Below are positions 33,616 to 43,786 of a stretch of DNA of 64,000 bases, piece after piece. A model generated the notes under the pieces. The model ran no database searches, was not told where the DNA came from, and worked only from the letters and a program-made list of their open reading frames with translations. Numbering within the stretch: position 1 is the first letter of the stretch; every line of letters starts with the position of its first letter. Origin of the DNA: Pseudooceanicola nanhaiensis (GTDB taxonomy: Bacteria; Pseudomonadota; Alphaproteobacteria; Rhodobacterales; Rhodobacteraceae); contig NZ_JAIUZP010000004.1 of the NCBI RefSeq assembly GCF_020171315.1, positions 310,001 through 374,000 of the forward strand. Direction: 5' to 3'. Position numbers and translations under genes: made by a program.

Positions 33616-34797
33616 ATGACCCAGCCCCTGCCCCGCACCGCCACCACGTTTTCCCCGCCGGTGCCGGAAAGCCGCCGCTGGATCGACGGCGTGACCTTCC
33701 CGCCCGAGCGCCCGCTGCTGAACGTCAGCCAGGCCGCGCCGGTGGACCTGCCGCCGCTGGCGCTGCGCGAGGTGATCGCAGAGGCCGCGCTGAACGATCC
33801 CCAGGCCCATCTCTATGGCCCCGTACTCGGCATGCCTGCTTTGCGCGAGGAACTGGCCGCCTCGATCATGCGGCGCTACGGCGGCGCGGTCTCGGCCGGT
33901 CAGATCGCCATCACCTCGGGCTGCAACGAGGCCTTCTGCGCCGTCACCTCCACCCTGCTGGGCGAGGGTGACGAGGCGCTGCTGCCGACGCCGTGGTACT
34001 TCAACCACAAGATGTGGCTCGACATGATCGGGGCCAAGACGGTGCCGCTGAAGACCGGCGATGACCTGCTGCCCGATCCCGAACTGGCCCGCGCGCTGAT
34101 CACGGATCGCACCCGGGTGATCGTGCTGGTCTCGCCCAACAACCCCTCCGGCGTGGAATACCCGGCCGAACTGATCGCGGCCTTCCGCGACCTTGCGCGG
34201 GAAAAGGGCCTCGCCCTGATCGTGGACGAGACCTACCGCGATTTCCATTCCCTGCCCGGCGCGCCCCATGATCTCTTCACCGATCCCGACTGGGACGACA
34301 CGCTGATCCACCTCTACTCCTTCTCCAAGAGCTATCGGCTGACCGGGCACCGCGTCGGCGCCGTGGCCACCAGCGTCGCGCGGCTGGCGGAGATCGAGAA
34401 ATACCTCGACACGGTCACCATCTGCCCGGCGCAGCTGGGGCAGATCGCGGCGCTCTGGGGGCTGCGCAACCTCGACCAGTGGGTCGCGGGTGAACGCGAG
34501 GAGATCCTCGCCCGCCGCCGCGCCGTGGAAGAGGCGCGCCCGGTGCTGGAAAGCGGCGGCTGGTCGGTGCTCGGCTGCGGGGCCTATTTCGCCTACATGG
34601 CGCATAGCTCTGACACGCCCTCAGACGAGCTGGCCCCGCGGCTGGTGCGCGAGGCCGGCGTGCTGATGCTGCCGGGCACGATGTTCATGCCCACCGACGA
34701 CCTGTCGGGCAAACGCCAGATGCGCGTGGCCTTCGCCAACGTCGACCGTGACGGCATCGCGGAACTGGCCCGCAGGCTGGCGGCGCACGGGGGCTGA
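33616..34797 (+). CDS. PLP-dependent class I/II aminotransferase
   Basis: This 393-residue enzyme has the fold-type I aminotransferase features. The PLP-phosphate and stacking region is SGCNEAFCAV, the aspartate region LVSPNNPSG (about residues 172-180) with LIVDETYRDFH, and the Schiff-base lysine lies in SFSKSYRLTGHRVG (about residue 238). The C-terminal substrate Arg sits near KRQMRVAFAN. The class is certain; the amino donor is not, since aspartate-, alanine- and aromatic-type enzymes share these motifs. It stands alone between a repeat pair and ppiD. Confidence 0.87.
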   Translation: MTQPLPRTATTFSPPVPESRRWIDGVTFPPERPLLNVSQAAPVDLPPLALREVIAEAALNDPQAHLYGPVLGMPALREELAASIMRRYGGAVSAGQIAITSGCNEAFCAVTSTLLGEGDEALLPTPWYFNHKMWLDMIGAKTVPLKTGDDLLPDPELARALITDRTRVIVLVSPNNPSGVEYPAELIAAFRDLAREKGLALIVDETYRDFHSLPGAPHDLFTDPDWDDTLIHLYSFSKSYRLTGHRVGAVATSVARLAEIEKYLDTVTICPAQLGQIAALWGLRNLDQWVAGEREEILARRRAVEEARPVLESGGWSVLGCGAYFAYMAHSSDTPSDELAPRLVREAGVLMLPGTMFMPTDDLSGKRQMRVAFANVDRDGIAELARRLAAHGG

Positions 34798-34900
34798 GGC
34801 CTTTCCATCCCCCCTAGACGACCAGAGATGAGGGCAGCGCCGTCCCGCAGGGTGGCGCGATAGCGCTGCCCGGCCTCTCGGCCGGTCGGGACAGGCAGAG

Positions 34901-34917
34901 GGCACTGTGACAGTGCC
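34901..34917. other. Small hairpin upstream of ppiD
   Basis: GGCACTG (34901-34907) and CAGTGCC (34911-34917) form a 7-bp stem around TGA in the 246-bp gap between the aminotransferase and ppiD genes. It may end the aminotransferase transcript; no T-run follows. Confidence 0.35.
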
Positions 34918-35043
34918 GGCCCAATCCGCCCCGGCGCCCCACCTGACCCGCTCGTGATCCTGCCGGGCACCCCCGGCGCCCTCGCCCCCTTGTTCCCCGC
35001 CCCGGGCCGGACTAGACAGTTCCGGCGCCAAAGGGAGTGGATC

Positions 35044-36882
35044 ATGGCAACCAAGAAATCCAACGTCGCAATGTGGGTCGTGATGGGCCTGCTGATCCTC
35101 GGCCTCGGGGGCTTCGGCGCGACGAGTATCAGCACCGGACCGCGCTCCGTCGGCTCTGTCGGCGGCAACGAGATCACGGTCAACGAATATGCCCGTGCCC
35201 TGCAGTCGGAACTGCGCGCGATCCAGTCCCAGACCGGGCAGGCGCTGAGCTTCGAACAGGCGGAACAATTCGGCCTGACCGAAGGCGTCCTGCAGAAGCT
35301 GATCGCGGACAAGGCGCTCGACAACGAGGCCGCCCGCCTCGGCGTCTCGGTGGGCGACGAGACCCTGCGCGACCAGCTGGTGACGATCCAGGCCTTCCAG
35401 GGCCTCGACGGCAACTTCGACCGCGACGCCTACCGCTTTGCCCTGCAACAGTCGGGCCTGTCGGAAAGCGAGTTCGAGAAGAGCCTGCGCGACGACACCA
35501 CCCGCACCATCCTGCAGGCCGCCGTGGCGACCGGGGTGAAGATGCCCGCCACCTATGTCGACACGATCCTCGATTTCGTGGCCGCGCGCCGCAACGTGAC
35601 CTTCGCCCGTCTGACCGAGGGCGACATCACCACCGGCCTCCCCGTGCCCTCGGACGAAGACCTCAAGGCCTTCTACGACGCGCATATCGACCAGTACACC
35701 GCCCCCGAAAAGAAGCGCATCACCTACGCCTGGCTGACGCCCGAGGACCTCGTCGACACGGTCGAGATCGATGATGACCTGATCCGCCAGCAGTACGAGG
35801 CCCGAGCGGACGAGTTCAACCGGCCCGAACGGCGCCTTGTCGAACGCCTGGTCTTCCTCGACGAGGCCACCGCCCAGACGGCGCTCGACAGCGTGACCTC
35901 GGGCGAGACCGATTTCGACGGCCTCGTGGCCGACCGCGGGCTGACGCTCTCGGACGTGGACATGGGCGACGTGACCGAAGACACGCTTGGCGCCGCCGGT
36001 GCCGCCGTCTTCGCCGCCACCTCCGGTGACGTGGTGGGCCCGGTCGAGACCGACCTCGGCCCCGCCCTCTTCCGCGTCAACGGCGTGCTGCCCGCGCAGG
36101 AGACGCCGCTGGACAGCGCTCGGCTGATCATCCGCGAAGACCTCGCCATGGACCGTGCCCGCCGTCAGGCCGAGGGCGAGGCCGAACCCGCCGAGGATCT
36201 CCTCGCAGGGGGCGCCACGCTGGAGGAACTGGTGGAGGAGACCCCGCTGACCCTCGGCACGATCGACTGGTCGGACGGCATCGGCGAAGGCATCGCGGCC
36301 TACGGCGGCTTTGACGCCTTCGCGGCCGAGCTGACCGCCGATGACTATCCCGAGATCCACGTCCTCGAAGACGGCACGATCTTTGCCATGCGCCTCGACG
36401 AGACGCTGCCCCCCGCGCCCGAACCCTTCGAGGACGTGAAACCGCGCCTCACGGGCGCATGGGAAGCCGAGCAGACCGTGAAGATCCTGACCGAGCGTGC
36501 CGAAGGCGCCATCGGCCGGATGCAGGAAGGCGCCACCTTCGAGGCCGCCGGCCTGACGCCTCAGACGCAGGAAGGCCTGATGCGCAGCGACACGATCCTC
36601 GGCATGCCCGCCAGCATCACCGAGGCGATCTTTGCCATGGAGCCCGGCGACGTGATCACGCGCGCGGCCTTCGGCTCGGTGATCGTGATCCGCCTCGATG
36701 ACATCCTGCCCCCGGACGAGGACGCCCCGCAGGTCGCCCAGACCCGTCAGCAGCTGGCCAGCCAGACCGACGGGTCTCTGGCGCAGGATCTCTACAGCGC
36801 CTATGCCGCCGACCTGCGCGACCGGGCCGGGATCAAGATCAACCGCACGGCCATTGACGCGGTGCATGCGCAGTTCCGCTGA
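35044..36882 (+). CDS. PpiD/SurA-like peptidyl-prolyl isomerase (periplasmic chaperone, membrane anchored)
   Basis: This 612-residue protein begins with a single membrane helix (about residues 9-27) and continues as a large periplasmic part. A SurA_N-type chaperone domain (about 30-160) shows VGGNEITVNEYARAL and FDRDAYRFALQQSG. Parvulin-like (rotamase) modules follow at about 240-370, less conserved than in E. coli, and the tail is acidic. PpiD-like proteins help outer-membrane proteins fold as they leave the Sec translocon. The start at 35044 places the helix at the terminus and has GGGAG ahead. A symmetric terminator follows. Confidence 0.85.
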   Translation: MATKKSNVAMWVVMGLLILGLGGFGATSISTGPRSVGSVGGNEITVNEYARALQSELRAIQSQTGQALSFEQAEQFGLTEGVLQKLIADKALDNEAARLGVSVGDETLRDQLVTIQAFQGLDGNFDRDAYRFALQQSGLSESEFEKSLRDDTTRTILQAAVATGVKMPATYVDTILDFVAARRNVTFARLTEGDITTGLPVPSDEDLKAFYDAHIDQYTAPEKKRITYAWLTPEDLVDTVEIDDDLIRQQYEARADEFNRPERRLVERLVFLDEATAQTALDSVTSGETDFDGLVADRGLTLSDVDMGDVTEDTLGAAGAAVFAATSGDVVGPVETDLGPALFRVNGVLPAQETPLDSARLIIREDLAMDRARRQAEGEAEPAEDLLAGGATLEELVEETPLTLGTIDWSDGIGEGIAAYGGFDAFAAELTADDYPEIHVLEDGTIFAMRLDETLPPAPEPFEDVKPRLTGAWEAEQTVKILTERAEGAIGRMQEGATFEAAGLTPQTQEGLMRSDTILGMPASITEAIFAMEPGDVITRAAFGSVIVIRLDDILPPDEDAPQVAQTRQQLASQTDGSLAQDLYSAYAADLRDRAGIKINRTAIDAVHAQFR

Positions 36883-36976
36883 GGTCTGGAGCCGGAGGCT
36901 CCGGCCCGGACAGCGCCCGGAGAGGCCCCACGGGCCTCGGGCAGATCGGCGCGATCCGAGCGGACAGGGAACGAAA

Positions 36977-37000
36977 AAAGGGCGCCTTCGGGCGCCCTTT
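36977..37000 (+). terminator. Rho-independent terminator after ppiD
   Basis: AAAGGGCGCC (36977-36986), loop TTCG and GGCGCCCTTT (36991-37000) make a perfect 10-bp stem with a stable tetraloop. The A- and T-ends allow it to work in both directions, but the ppiD side is the evident user. Confidence 0.9.
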
Positions 37001-37101
37001 GTCATTGCCGGTGTCAGACGACGCCCGTGCCCTGTGTCATTGCCGGGGCCAGACGACGCCCGTGCCCTGTGTCATTGCCGGGGCCAGACGATCCCGGCGC
37101 T
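37001..37101. repeat. 35-bp tandem repeat (about 2.8 copies)
   Basis: The unit begins GTCATTGCCGGGGCCAGACG and continues ACGCCCGTGCCCTGT. Copies start at 37001, 37036 and 37071; the first differs by two bases and the third degenerates after about 22 bp. The array starts exactly at the end of the ppiD terminator. It is too short, and lacks spacers, for a CRISPR. Confidence 0.85.
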
Positions 37102-37196
37102 CTTGTCCACAGTGTGGGTCCTGTCAGGCGGCGGCGCGGGCGCCCTGCCCTGCCGGGCATTGACCGTTCACCGTCGCGGGCGGCCTCAGGCCCGGA

Positions 37197-38993
37197 TCAC
37201 TCGACACCGCCCGCCTTCAACGCGGCGGAGACCGGCGCGAGGGCCACGCGGCTGGCGCGGTCCTGAAGCCCCCAGAGCAGCAGCGCCGAGATCGTGTCGG
37301 CACGCATTCGGCCCACCATGATCACCGCGCCCTCCTGTCCCGCGCGGAAGGCCGCGTGGTCGAGGAAGCGGCGGATCACCGTGGCGTCCTGCCCGTCATT
37401 GTCGAAATCCCGGAACAGCGTGGCGGCGGGCACGCCCTCGCGGACGGCCATCTTGCGCACGGTGTCGAGCCCGTTGGGATAGAGCAGCAGCCCCAGCCCG
37501 TCGCCCGCGGCGATGCCCGACAGCTGATCCGCCGCGGCGCGGTCCGCCTGTATGCCGGTGCCGTCGCCCTCCATCACGCCCACGGCCTGCGGCAGGGTGC
37601 GGCGCCAGTCTTCCATGGCGGTCTCGGCGTCCATCGCCGTGGCGCCCTCGGGCAGGTTGGCGAGGATCATCACCTCGAAGCCCGCCGCACGGTAGCGTTC
37701 CATCGCCTCGGTCGCGCCGGACCATGCCGGGTCGATGGCGAAGCTCAGCGGATAGGGGAAACTGGCCAGCGCCGCGAGGCCGATGGGGCTGGAGCCGTCG
37801 TCGATCAGCACGACCGACATCAGCGGCTTGTCCTCGGGGTTGGCGAAGGGGGCTGCGAAACGCTCGATCGCCGGGCCGTTCTCGGCCACGGGCGCCGGGG
37901 CGGGCGCCACCTCCACCGGGGTGTCCTGCGCGCCGACGGCAGGCAGACGCCCCCCGGTGACACCCTCGGCCATCCGGCTCGTCAGCGTGCCGGCCCGGGC
38001 GCCCGGCAGGCGGATCGCGCCGTCGGAGCTGTCATCGGTGGTGCGCGGCAGAACCCGGGGCGCGGGCGGCGGCGTGTCGGTCTGGGCCTCGGCCATCCGC
38101 TCGCCCTCGGGCGCGGCGGGGCGCAGGCCGGGCGTGGCGTCGGGTGCCGTGACGGCATCGCCCTCCGGCAGGGCCGGGACGGCCTCGGCCAGACGGGGCG
38201 CATCGGCGGCACCGGGGGTGGTATCCACCTCGGGGCGCGCGGGCGCGGGCTCGCGGCTGGCGTCCTGTTCGGGGGCGGGCTGGTCCGGTGCCGCGGGCAG
38301 ATCGGGGGCGATGACCGCGCCTGCCGGGGCGGCGGCGAGGCCGCTGGCCCCCTGCTCGGCCGGTGCCGTACCCGCAGGCGCGGCGGGGGCGGAGAGCGCG
38401 GGATCGGGCCGCGCCGGCTGGTCGGGCTGGCCGGGTGTGCTTTCGCTGCCGGGCGAGGTCAGGTCACGGGGCTGCGGCGCGGCCAGCGGGGCATCGGCAG
38501 TGGCGGGTGCCCGGGGCGTCGCGCCCTCGGCGGGCGTGGCCGGGGCGGCGGGCTGCGCATCGGGGATCGTGGGGGCGATCGCGGTTTCCAGCATCGGGGT
38601 GACGGCAGTGACGTCCGGCGCGGATGTGTCCCCGTCCGGCGCGGTGGTTTCAGGCTCTGCCGCGGTGGTCTCCTCCGCAGGCGGGGCGGCGGCCTCCGGC
38701 GTCTGCGCGGCCGGGGGCGTTGCGTCGTCGGGCGTCGCATCGGGCGCGGGCGGGCTTTCCGCTGCTGTCGCTACGTCGCCCTCACCCTCGGCCTTGCCGT
38801 TCCCGGGGCCGCTTTCCGATCCCGCGTCAGATACCTCATCCGGCGCAGAGGCCGGCTCGGGGTCGGCGGCTTCCTCGGCGGGGGCGCCTGCGCCCTGCCG
38901 CTGGTGGGCCGTGCCGTTGAGCGAGGTGACCGCCACGGCAAGCGCCGAAATGATCACGCCCCAGAAAATCCCTGCGATAAGTCCGCGAACCAC
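37197..38993 (-). CDS. Divergent polysaccharide deacetylase family protein with long low-complexity region
   Basis: Taking the GTG at 38993, this protein has 598 residues. It starts with a membrane helix (IAGIFWGVIISALAVAVTS, about residues 5-23), has an exceptionally long Ala/Pro/Thr/Asp/Glu-rich region (about 30-350) and ends in a C-terminal domain (about 360-598) of the divergent polysaccharide deacetylase (DUF610/YibQ-like) family, with VVLIDDGSSPIGLAAL, LSFAIDPAWSGATEAM and LPEGAT. YibQ-like proteins are periplasmic and thought to act on envelope glycans. A longer frame with an ATG at 39092 exists, but the GTG placing the helix at the terminus is preferred. It is divergent from trpD. Confidence 0.75.
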   Translation of the reverse strand: MVRGLIAGIFWGVIISALAVAVTSLNGTAHQRQGAGAPAEEAADPEPASAPDEVSDAGSESGPGNGKAEGEGDVATAAESPPAPDATPDDATPPAAQTPEAAAPPAEETTAAEPETTAPDGDTSAPDVTAVTPMLETAIAPTIPDAQPAAPATPAEGATPRAPATADAPLAAPQPRDLTSPGSESTPGQPDQPARPDPALSAPAAPAGTAPAEQGASGLAAAPAGAVIAPDLPAAPDQPAPEQDASREPAPARPEVDTTPGAADAPRLAEAVPALPEGDAVTAPDATPGLRPAAPEGERMAEAQTDTPPPAPRVLPRTTDDSSDGAIRLPGARAGTLTSRMAEGVTGGRLPAVGAQDTPVEVAPAPAPVAENGPAIERFAAPFANPEDKPLMSVVLIDDGSSPIGLAALASFPYPLSFAIDPAWSGATEAMERYRAAGFEVMILANLPEGATAMDAETAMEDWRRTLPQAVGVMEGDGTGIQADRAAADQLSGIAAGDGLGLLLYPNGLDTVRKMAVREGVPAATLFRDFDNDGQDATVIRRFLDHAAFRAGQEGAVIMVGRMRADTISALLLWGLQDRASRVALAPVSAALKAGGVE

Positions 38994-39265
38994 TGCCCTG
39001 CCTCTTCCTCTGCCAGCCCGATCGGGTGCCGTGCCTGCGGCATCCCCGCGGGACGGGCGCGCCTCTTGACGCTGCCTGCCCCCCTTGGGCATGTATAGCG
39101 CGACCGCGCCCGGTGTCTCCAGCCTTATCGGCAGGGGAGAGCGGGCCAATCCATTGAAATAGCCTAACACATGACCGGCCCCCGGCCCATCCGTTGGTGA
39201 GCCTCTGCCCGGCCCGGTAAAGGCCACAGACCAAGTCGCGGGCCAGACCGCGCCGGAGGACCCCC

Positions 39266-40291
39266 ATGAGTGACGCCCTGAAACCCCTGATCGCCGCCGC
39301 CGTCGACCGCCCGCTGACCCGCGAGGAGGCCCGCGCCGCCTTCGACATCCTGTTCGACGGCGCGGCCACGCCCGCGCAGATCGGCGGTCTGCTGATGACC
39401 CTGCGGGTGCGCGGCGAGACGGTCGAGGAATACGCCGGCGCCGCCGCCGCCATGCGCGCCAAGTGCCGCCCCGTGACCGCGCCCGCGGGCGCCATCGACA
39501 TCGTCGGCACCGGCGGCGATGGCAAGGGCACGCTGAACATCTCCACCGCCACCGCCTTCGTGGTGGCCGGCGCGGGCGTCCCCGTGGCCAAGCACGGCAA
39601 CCGCAACCTCTCGTCCAAGTCGGGCTCGGCCGATGCGCTCGCCCAGATGGGCGTGAACGTCATGGTCGACGCCGACGTGGTGGAAAAGGCGCTGGAGGAG
39701 GCGGGCATCGCCTTCATGATGGCCCCGATGCACCACCCCGCCATGGCCTATGTCGGCCCCGCGCGGCAGGAACTGGGGACGCGGACTATTTTCAACATCC
39801 TCGGCCCCCTGACCAACCCGGCCAGCGTCAAGCGCCAGCTCACAGGCACCTTTGCCCGGTCGCTCTGCCGCCCGATGGCGGAAACGCTGGGCCAGCTCGG
39901 CTCGGAACGCGCTTGGCTGGTCCACGGCTCGGACGGCACTGACGAGATGACAATCACCGGCGTCAGCTGGGTCGCCGCGCTGGAACTCGACGGCTCCGTC
40001 CGCGAGATCGAACTCCACCCCGAGGATTTCGGTCTGCCGGTCCATCCCTTCGAGGAGATCGTCGGCGGCTCGCCTGCCGAGAATGGCCGCGCCTTCAAGG
40101 CCCTGCTGGAAGGGGCACAGAACGCCTACCGCGACGCGGTGCTGCTGAACGCCGCCGCCGCGCTGACGCTGGCGGACAAGGCCGCCGACCTCAAGGAAGG
40201 CGTCGCCATGGCCCGCGAGAGCATCGACTCGGGCCGGGCGCTTGCCTGCGTGCAGAAGCTGGCCGCGATCACCGCCGCCGACGCCACCTGA
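39266..40291 (+). CDS. trpD: Anthranilate phosphoribosyltransferase
   Basis: This 341-residue enzyme transfers the phosphoribosyl group from PRPP to anthranilate in tryptophan synthesis. The signature [20 protein letters not shown] and [21 protein letters not shown] are present, as is the later LGPLTNPA. It starts the operon trpD-ung-trpC-moaC-moeA. The gap to ung is only 7 bp. The upstream enzymes trpE and trpG are not found beside it in this window. Confidence 0.96.
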   Translation: MSDALKPLIAAAVDRPLTREEARAAFDILFDGAATPAQIGGLLMTLRVRGETVEEYAGAAAAMRAKCRPVTAPAGAIDIVGTGGDGKGTLNISTATAFVVAGAGVPVAKHGNRNLSSKSGSADALAQMGVNVMVDADVVEKALEEAGIAFMMAPMHHPAMAYVGPARQELGTRTIFNILGPLTNPASVKRQLTGTFARSLCRPMAETLGQLGSERAWLVHGSDGTDEMTITGVSWVAALELDGSVREIELHPEDFGLPVHPFEEIVGGSPAENGRAFKALLEGAQNAYRDAVLLNAAAALTLADKAADLKEGVAMARESIDSGRALACVQKLAAITAADAT

Positions 40292-40298
40292 CGCCGCC

Positions 40299-40979
40299 AT
40301 GATCCCCGATACCTCCCGGCTGGGCGGCTGGTCCGCCCTGCCCTTCTTCCGCGATGCCTACCCGGCCCTTGCCGAGAAGCTCGCCGCTGACAGCCGCACG
40401 ATCCTGCCGCCCGCCGGTCAGGTCTTTGCCGCACTGGAGATGGTGCAGCCCGCGGACGTCCGCGTGGTCATCCTCGGACAGGACCCCTACCCGACACCGG
40501 GCCATGCCCATGGCCTCGCCTTCTCGGCCGAAGCCGAGGTGCGCCCGTTGCCGCGCTCCCTTGGCAATATCTACAAGGAGATGGTCGAGGACCTCGGCGC
40601 CTGCCCGCCCAATGCGGACCTGCGGTTTCTTGCCCGACAGGGGGTGCTGCTGCTCAACACCGCGCTGACGGTGCCTGCGGGCGATGCGGGCGGCCATTCC
40701 AAGCTCGGCTGGTCCCGCCTGACGGCAGAGGTCATCGGCCACCTCGCCGACAGCCCCCGCGCCTTCCTACTCTGGGGCCGCCCGGCGCAGGGCTATGCCA
40801 AGTACATCACCGGCCCGGCGATGGGCCAGCCGAAGCACCTGATCGTTGAGAGCCCGCACCCCTCGCCGCTCTCGGCCCGGCGCGGCTTTTTTGGCTCCCG
40901 GCCATTTTCAACGGTGAACAACTGGCTTAGGGAAAGGGGCGAAGACGAGATCAACTGGACCACGCCGGAGGGCATATGA
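40299..40979 (+). CDS. ung: Uracil-DNA glycosylase, family 1
   Basis: This 226-residue DNA-repair enzyme removes uracil from DNA. The catalytic water-activating motif reads [17 protein letters not shown] (about residues 63-79) and the DNA-intercalation loop [13 protein letters not shown] (about 187-199), both standard except that the YHG of E. coli Ung is YPT here. It is embedded in the trp/moa operon: 7 bp after trpD and overlapping trpC by ATGA (40976-40979). Confidence 0.95.
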   Translation: MIPDTSRLGGWSALPFFRDAYPALAEKLAADSRTILPPAGQVFAALEMVQPADVRVVILGQDPYPTPGHAHGLAFSAEAEVRPLPRSLGNIYKEMVEDLGACPPNADLRFLARQGVLLLNTALTVPAGDAGGHSKLGWSRLTAEVIGHLADSPRAFLLWGRPAQGYAKYITGPAMGQPKHLIVESPHPSPLSARRGFFGSRPFSTVNNWLRERGEDEINWTTPEGI

Positions 40980-41781
40980 CCGGAACCGTTCTGGACCGCA
41001 TCAAGGCCTACAAGCTCGAGGAAGTCGCCGCCGACAAGGCCGCCGTTCCCTATGCCGAGGTCGAGGCCGCCGCACAGGCCGCCTCCCCCGTGCGCCCCTT
41101 CGGCGCCGCGCTGATCAAGGCGCAGCAGGCAGGCTACGGGCTGATCGCCGAGGTCAAGAAGGCCTCCCCCTCCAAGGGTCTGATCCGCGCGGATTTCGAC
41201 CCCGCGACGCTGGCCGCCGCCTACGAGGCCGGGGGCGCCACCTGCCTCTCCGTGCTGACCGACACGCCGTCGTTCCAGGGCGCGAAACCCTTCCTGCAGG
41301 AGGCCCGCGGCGCCGTCACGCTGCCCGTGCTGCGCAAGGATTTCATGTACGACACCTACCAGGTGGCCGAGGCCCGGGCGCTTTGTGCCGACTGCATCCT
41401 GATCATCATGGCCTCGGTGTCCGACGCGCAGGCGGCCGAGCTGGAGGATGCTGCGCTCTCCTGGGGCATGGATGCCCTGATCGAGGTCCATGACGGCGAG
41501 GAACTGGACCGCGCGCTGGCGCTGAAATCGCCCCTCATCGGCATCAACAACCGCAACCTCAAGACCTTCGAGACCTCGCTCGACACCACCCGCACGCTGG
41601 CGCCCAAGGTGCCCGCCGACCGCATGGTGGTGGGCGAAAGCGGCCTCTTCACGCCCGCCGACCTGGCGGATCTCGCCGGCTACGGCGTACGCAGCTTCCT
41701 GATCGGCGAAAGCCTGATGCGGCAAGACGACGTGACGCTGGCCACCAAAACGCTGCTGGCCGATCCCGTGGCGGTGGGCTG

Positions 41782-41782
<1 letters not shown>
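40976..41782 (+). CDS. trpC: Indole-3-glycerol phosphate synthase
   Basis: This 268-residue (beta/alpha)8 enzyme forms indoleglycerol phosphate from CdRP. The active-site segment [20 protein letters not shown] (about residues 54-73) and later [11 protein letters not shown] and [10 protein letters not shown] are clear. It is not fused to TrpF. It overlaps ung upstream (ATGA) and its stop shares a base with the moaC start (TGATG at 41780-41784). Confidence 0.96.
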
Positions 41783-42254
<472 letters not shown>

Positions 42255-42258
<4 letters not shown>

Positions 42259-43427
42259 TCTCCGTCGCCGAGGCGCTGGAGCAGCTCTTCGCCCTGGCAG
42301 AGCCGCTCGGCTCCGAGGAGGTCCCGCTGGCCCGCGCCAATGGCCGCGTGCTGACCGCCCCCGTGACCGCGCTGCGCGACCAGCCCCCCTTCCCGGCCTC
42401 CGCCATGGATGGCTATGCGGTGATCGGCGACGAGGTCCACCCCGGCGCCCGCTTCACCGTCACCGGCGAGGCCGCCGCGGGCCGGGCCTTCACAGGCAGC
42501 GTCGCCCCCGGCGAGGCCGTGCGCATCTTCACCGGAGCCCCGGTCCCTGAGGGCGCCACCCGCGTCGTGATCCAGGAGGACGTGACCCGCGAGGGCACCA
42601 CGATCACCCTCTCCGACGGGCTCGACAGCGCCACGCATATCCGCGACGCCGGCATCGACTTCGCCCAGGGCCAGACGATCCCCGCCCCGCGCCGCCTGCG
42701 CCCGGCCGAGATCGCGCTCGCCGCGTCGATGAACGCAGGCCGCCTCACCGTGGCCCGCCGCCCGAGGGTCGCGCTGATCTCCACCGGGGATGAGCTCGTC
42801 CTGCCCGGCGACACGCCCGGCCCCGACCAGATCGTCGCCTCCAACACCTTCGGCCTCGCGGCCCTGCTGGAGGCCAACGGCGCCGAGGCCCGCATCCTCC
42901 CCATCGCCCGCGACACGGTCGAGAGCCTGACCACCACCTTCGACCTCGCCATGGATGCCGATCTCATCGTCACCATCGGCGGCGCCTCGGTGGGCGATCA
43001 CGATCTCGTCGGCCCCGTGGCCCGCGACCTCGGGATGGAGCAGAGCTTCTACAAGGTCGCCATGCGCCCCGGCAAACCGCTGATGGCGGGCCGCCTGCGG
43101 GGCGTGCCGATGATCGGCCTGCCGGGCAACCCGGTCTCGGCCATGGTCTGCGGCCATGTCTTCCTGCTGCCGGTGATCGACGCGATGCAGGGCCTGCCCG
43201 CCGTCCCCCGCCCCCTGCTGGAAACCACGCTCGCCACCGACATCACCGCCAACGGCCCCCGTGCGCATTACATGCGCGCCCGCCTCACCCCCGAGGGCAT
43301 TACCCCCTTCGAGAGCCAGGACAGCGCGCTCCTCTCCATCCTCGGCGCCGCCGACGCGCTCCTCGTCCGCCCGCCAAAGGCCCCCGCCGCCAAGGCCGGC
43401 ACCACGGTCTCCTACCTCCCCCTCTGA
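42255..43427 (+). CDS. moeA: Molybdopterin molybdenumtransferase
   Basis: This 390-residue enzyme inserts molybdenum into molybdopterin. The N-terminal part has [14 protein letters not shown] (about residues 39-52), the middle [10 protein letters not shown] and the catalytic [11 protein letters not shown] segment, followed by RPGKPLMAG and the GLPGNPVSA loop. It is the last gene of the operon and ends before a GC-rich hairpin. It is also often annotated as Glp. Confidence 0.95.
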
Positions 43428-43442
43428 CCCCCAAGGTGCTCA

Positions 43443-43463
43443 AAGGGGCCCCAAAGGCCCCTT
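43443..43463 (+). terminator. Terminator-like hairpin after moeA
   Basis: AAGGGGCC (43443-43450) and GGCCCCTT (43456-43463) form an 8-bp stem with a 5-nt loop, followed by CTTCATTTTC. It lies 15 bp after the moeA stop. Confidence 0.65.
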
Positions 43464-43470
43464 CTTCATT

Positions 43471-43540
43471 TTCGTTGCCGAAAATATCCTCGGGGGTGAA
43501 TTGCGGGCGCAGCCCGCAAGAGGGGGCAGACAGCCCCCTT
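43471..43540 (-). repeat. Dispersed GC-rich intergenic element, copy C (reverse)
   Basis: In reverse orientation this copy reads GAAAATATCCTCGGGGG, then a central hairpin TTGCGGGC-GCA-GCCCGCAA, then GGGGGCAGACAGCCCCC. It sits in the 359-bp gap between moeA and pepT. The rest of the gap holds two further small inverted repeats (around TTTTCTTCAAAGAAAA and GGAAAATGTGCATTTTCC) but no gene. Confidence 0.75.
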
Positions 43541-43786
43541 CAAAAGTCTTTCAAGACTTTTCCCCGCGTCTTGCGCCCACCACGCCCCCAGGCAGGCCCC
43601 ATAAACCGCCCACCGCCCTCTCCGCCCTGCCCGTTTTCTTCAAAGAAAACGGACCGGAAAATGTGCATTTTCCGGACAGCCCCGCAGCCCATCGCTTCCC
43701 ACACCCACGCCCCCGCCGCCCCCGGCGGCAGGCTTGACTCTCCCCCCGCCCCGGCGCCTCCTGCCGCGCAACAGAAAGGAGCGCCC

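Noticed and set aside
37001-37101. A CRISPR array.
   Set aside because: The copies are directly adjacent with no unique spacers and no cas genes are present; it is a simple tandem repeat.
37197-39227. A 676-residue form of the polysaccharide deacetylase starting at 39227.
   Set aside because: It would put about 78 arginine-rich residues ahead of the membrane anchor and overlap the trpD promoter region; the GTG at 38993 fits better, although the ATG at 39092 cannot be excluded.
43428-43786. An N-terminal extension of pepT of about 117 codons.
   Set aside because: It would translate the dispersed repeat and several hairpins; the start at 43787 has a strong ribosome-binding site and matches the family's N-terminus.
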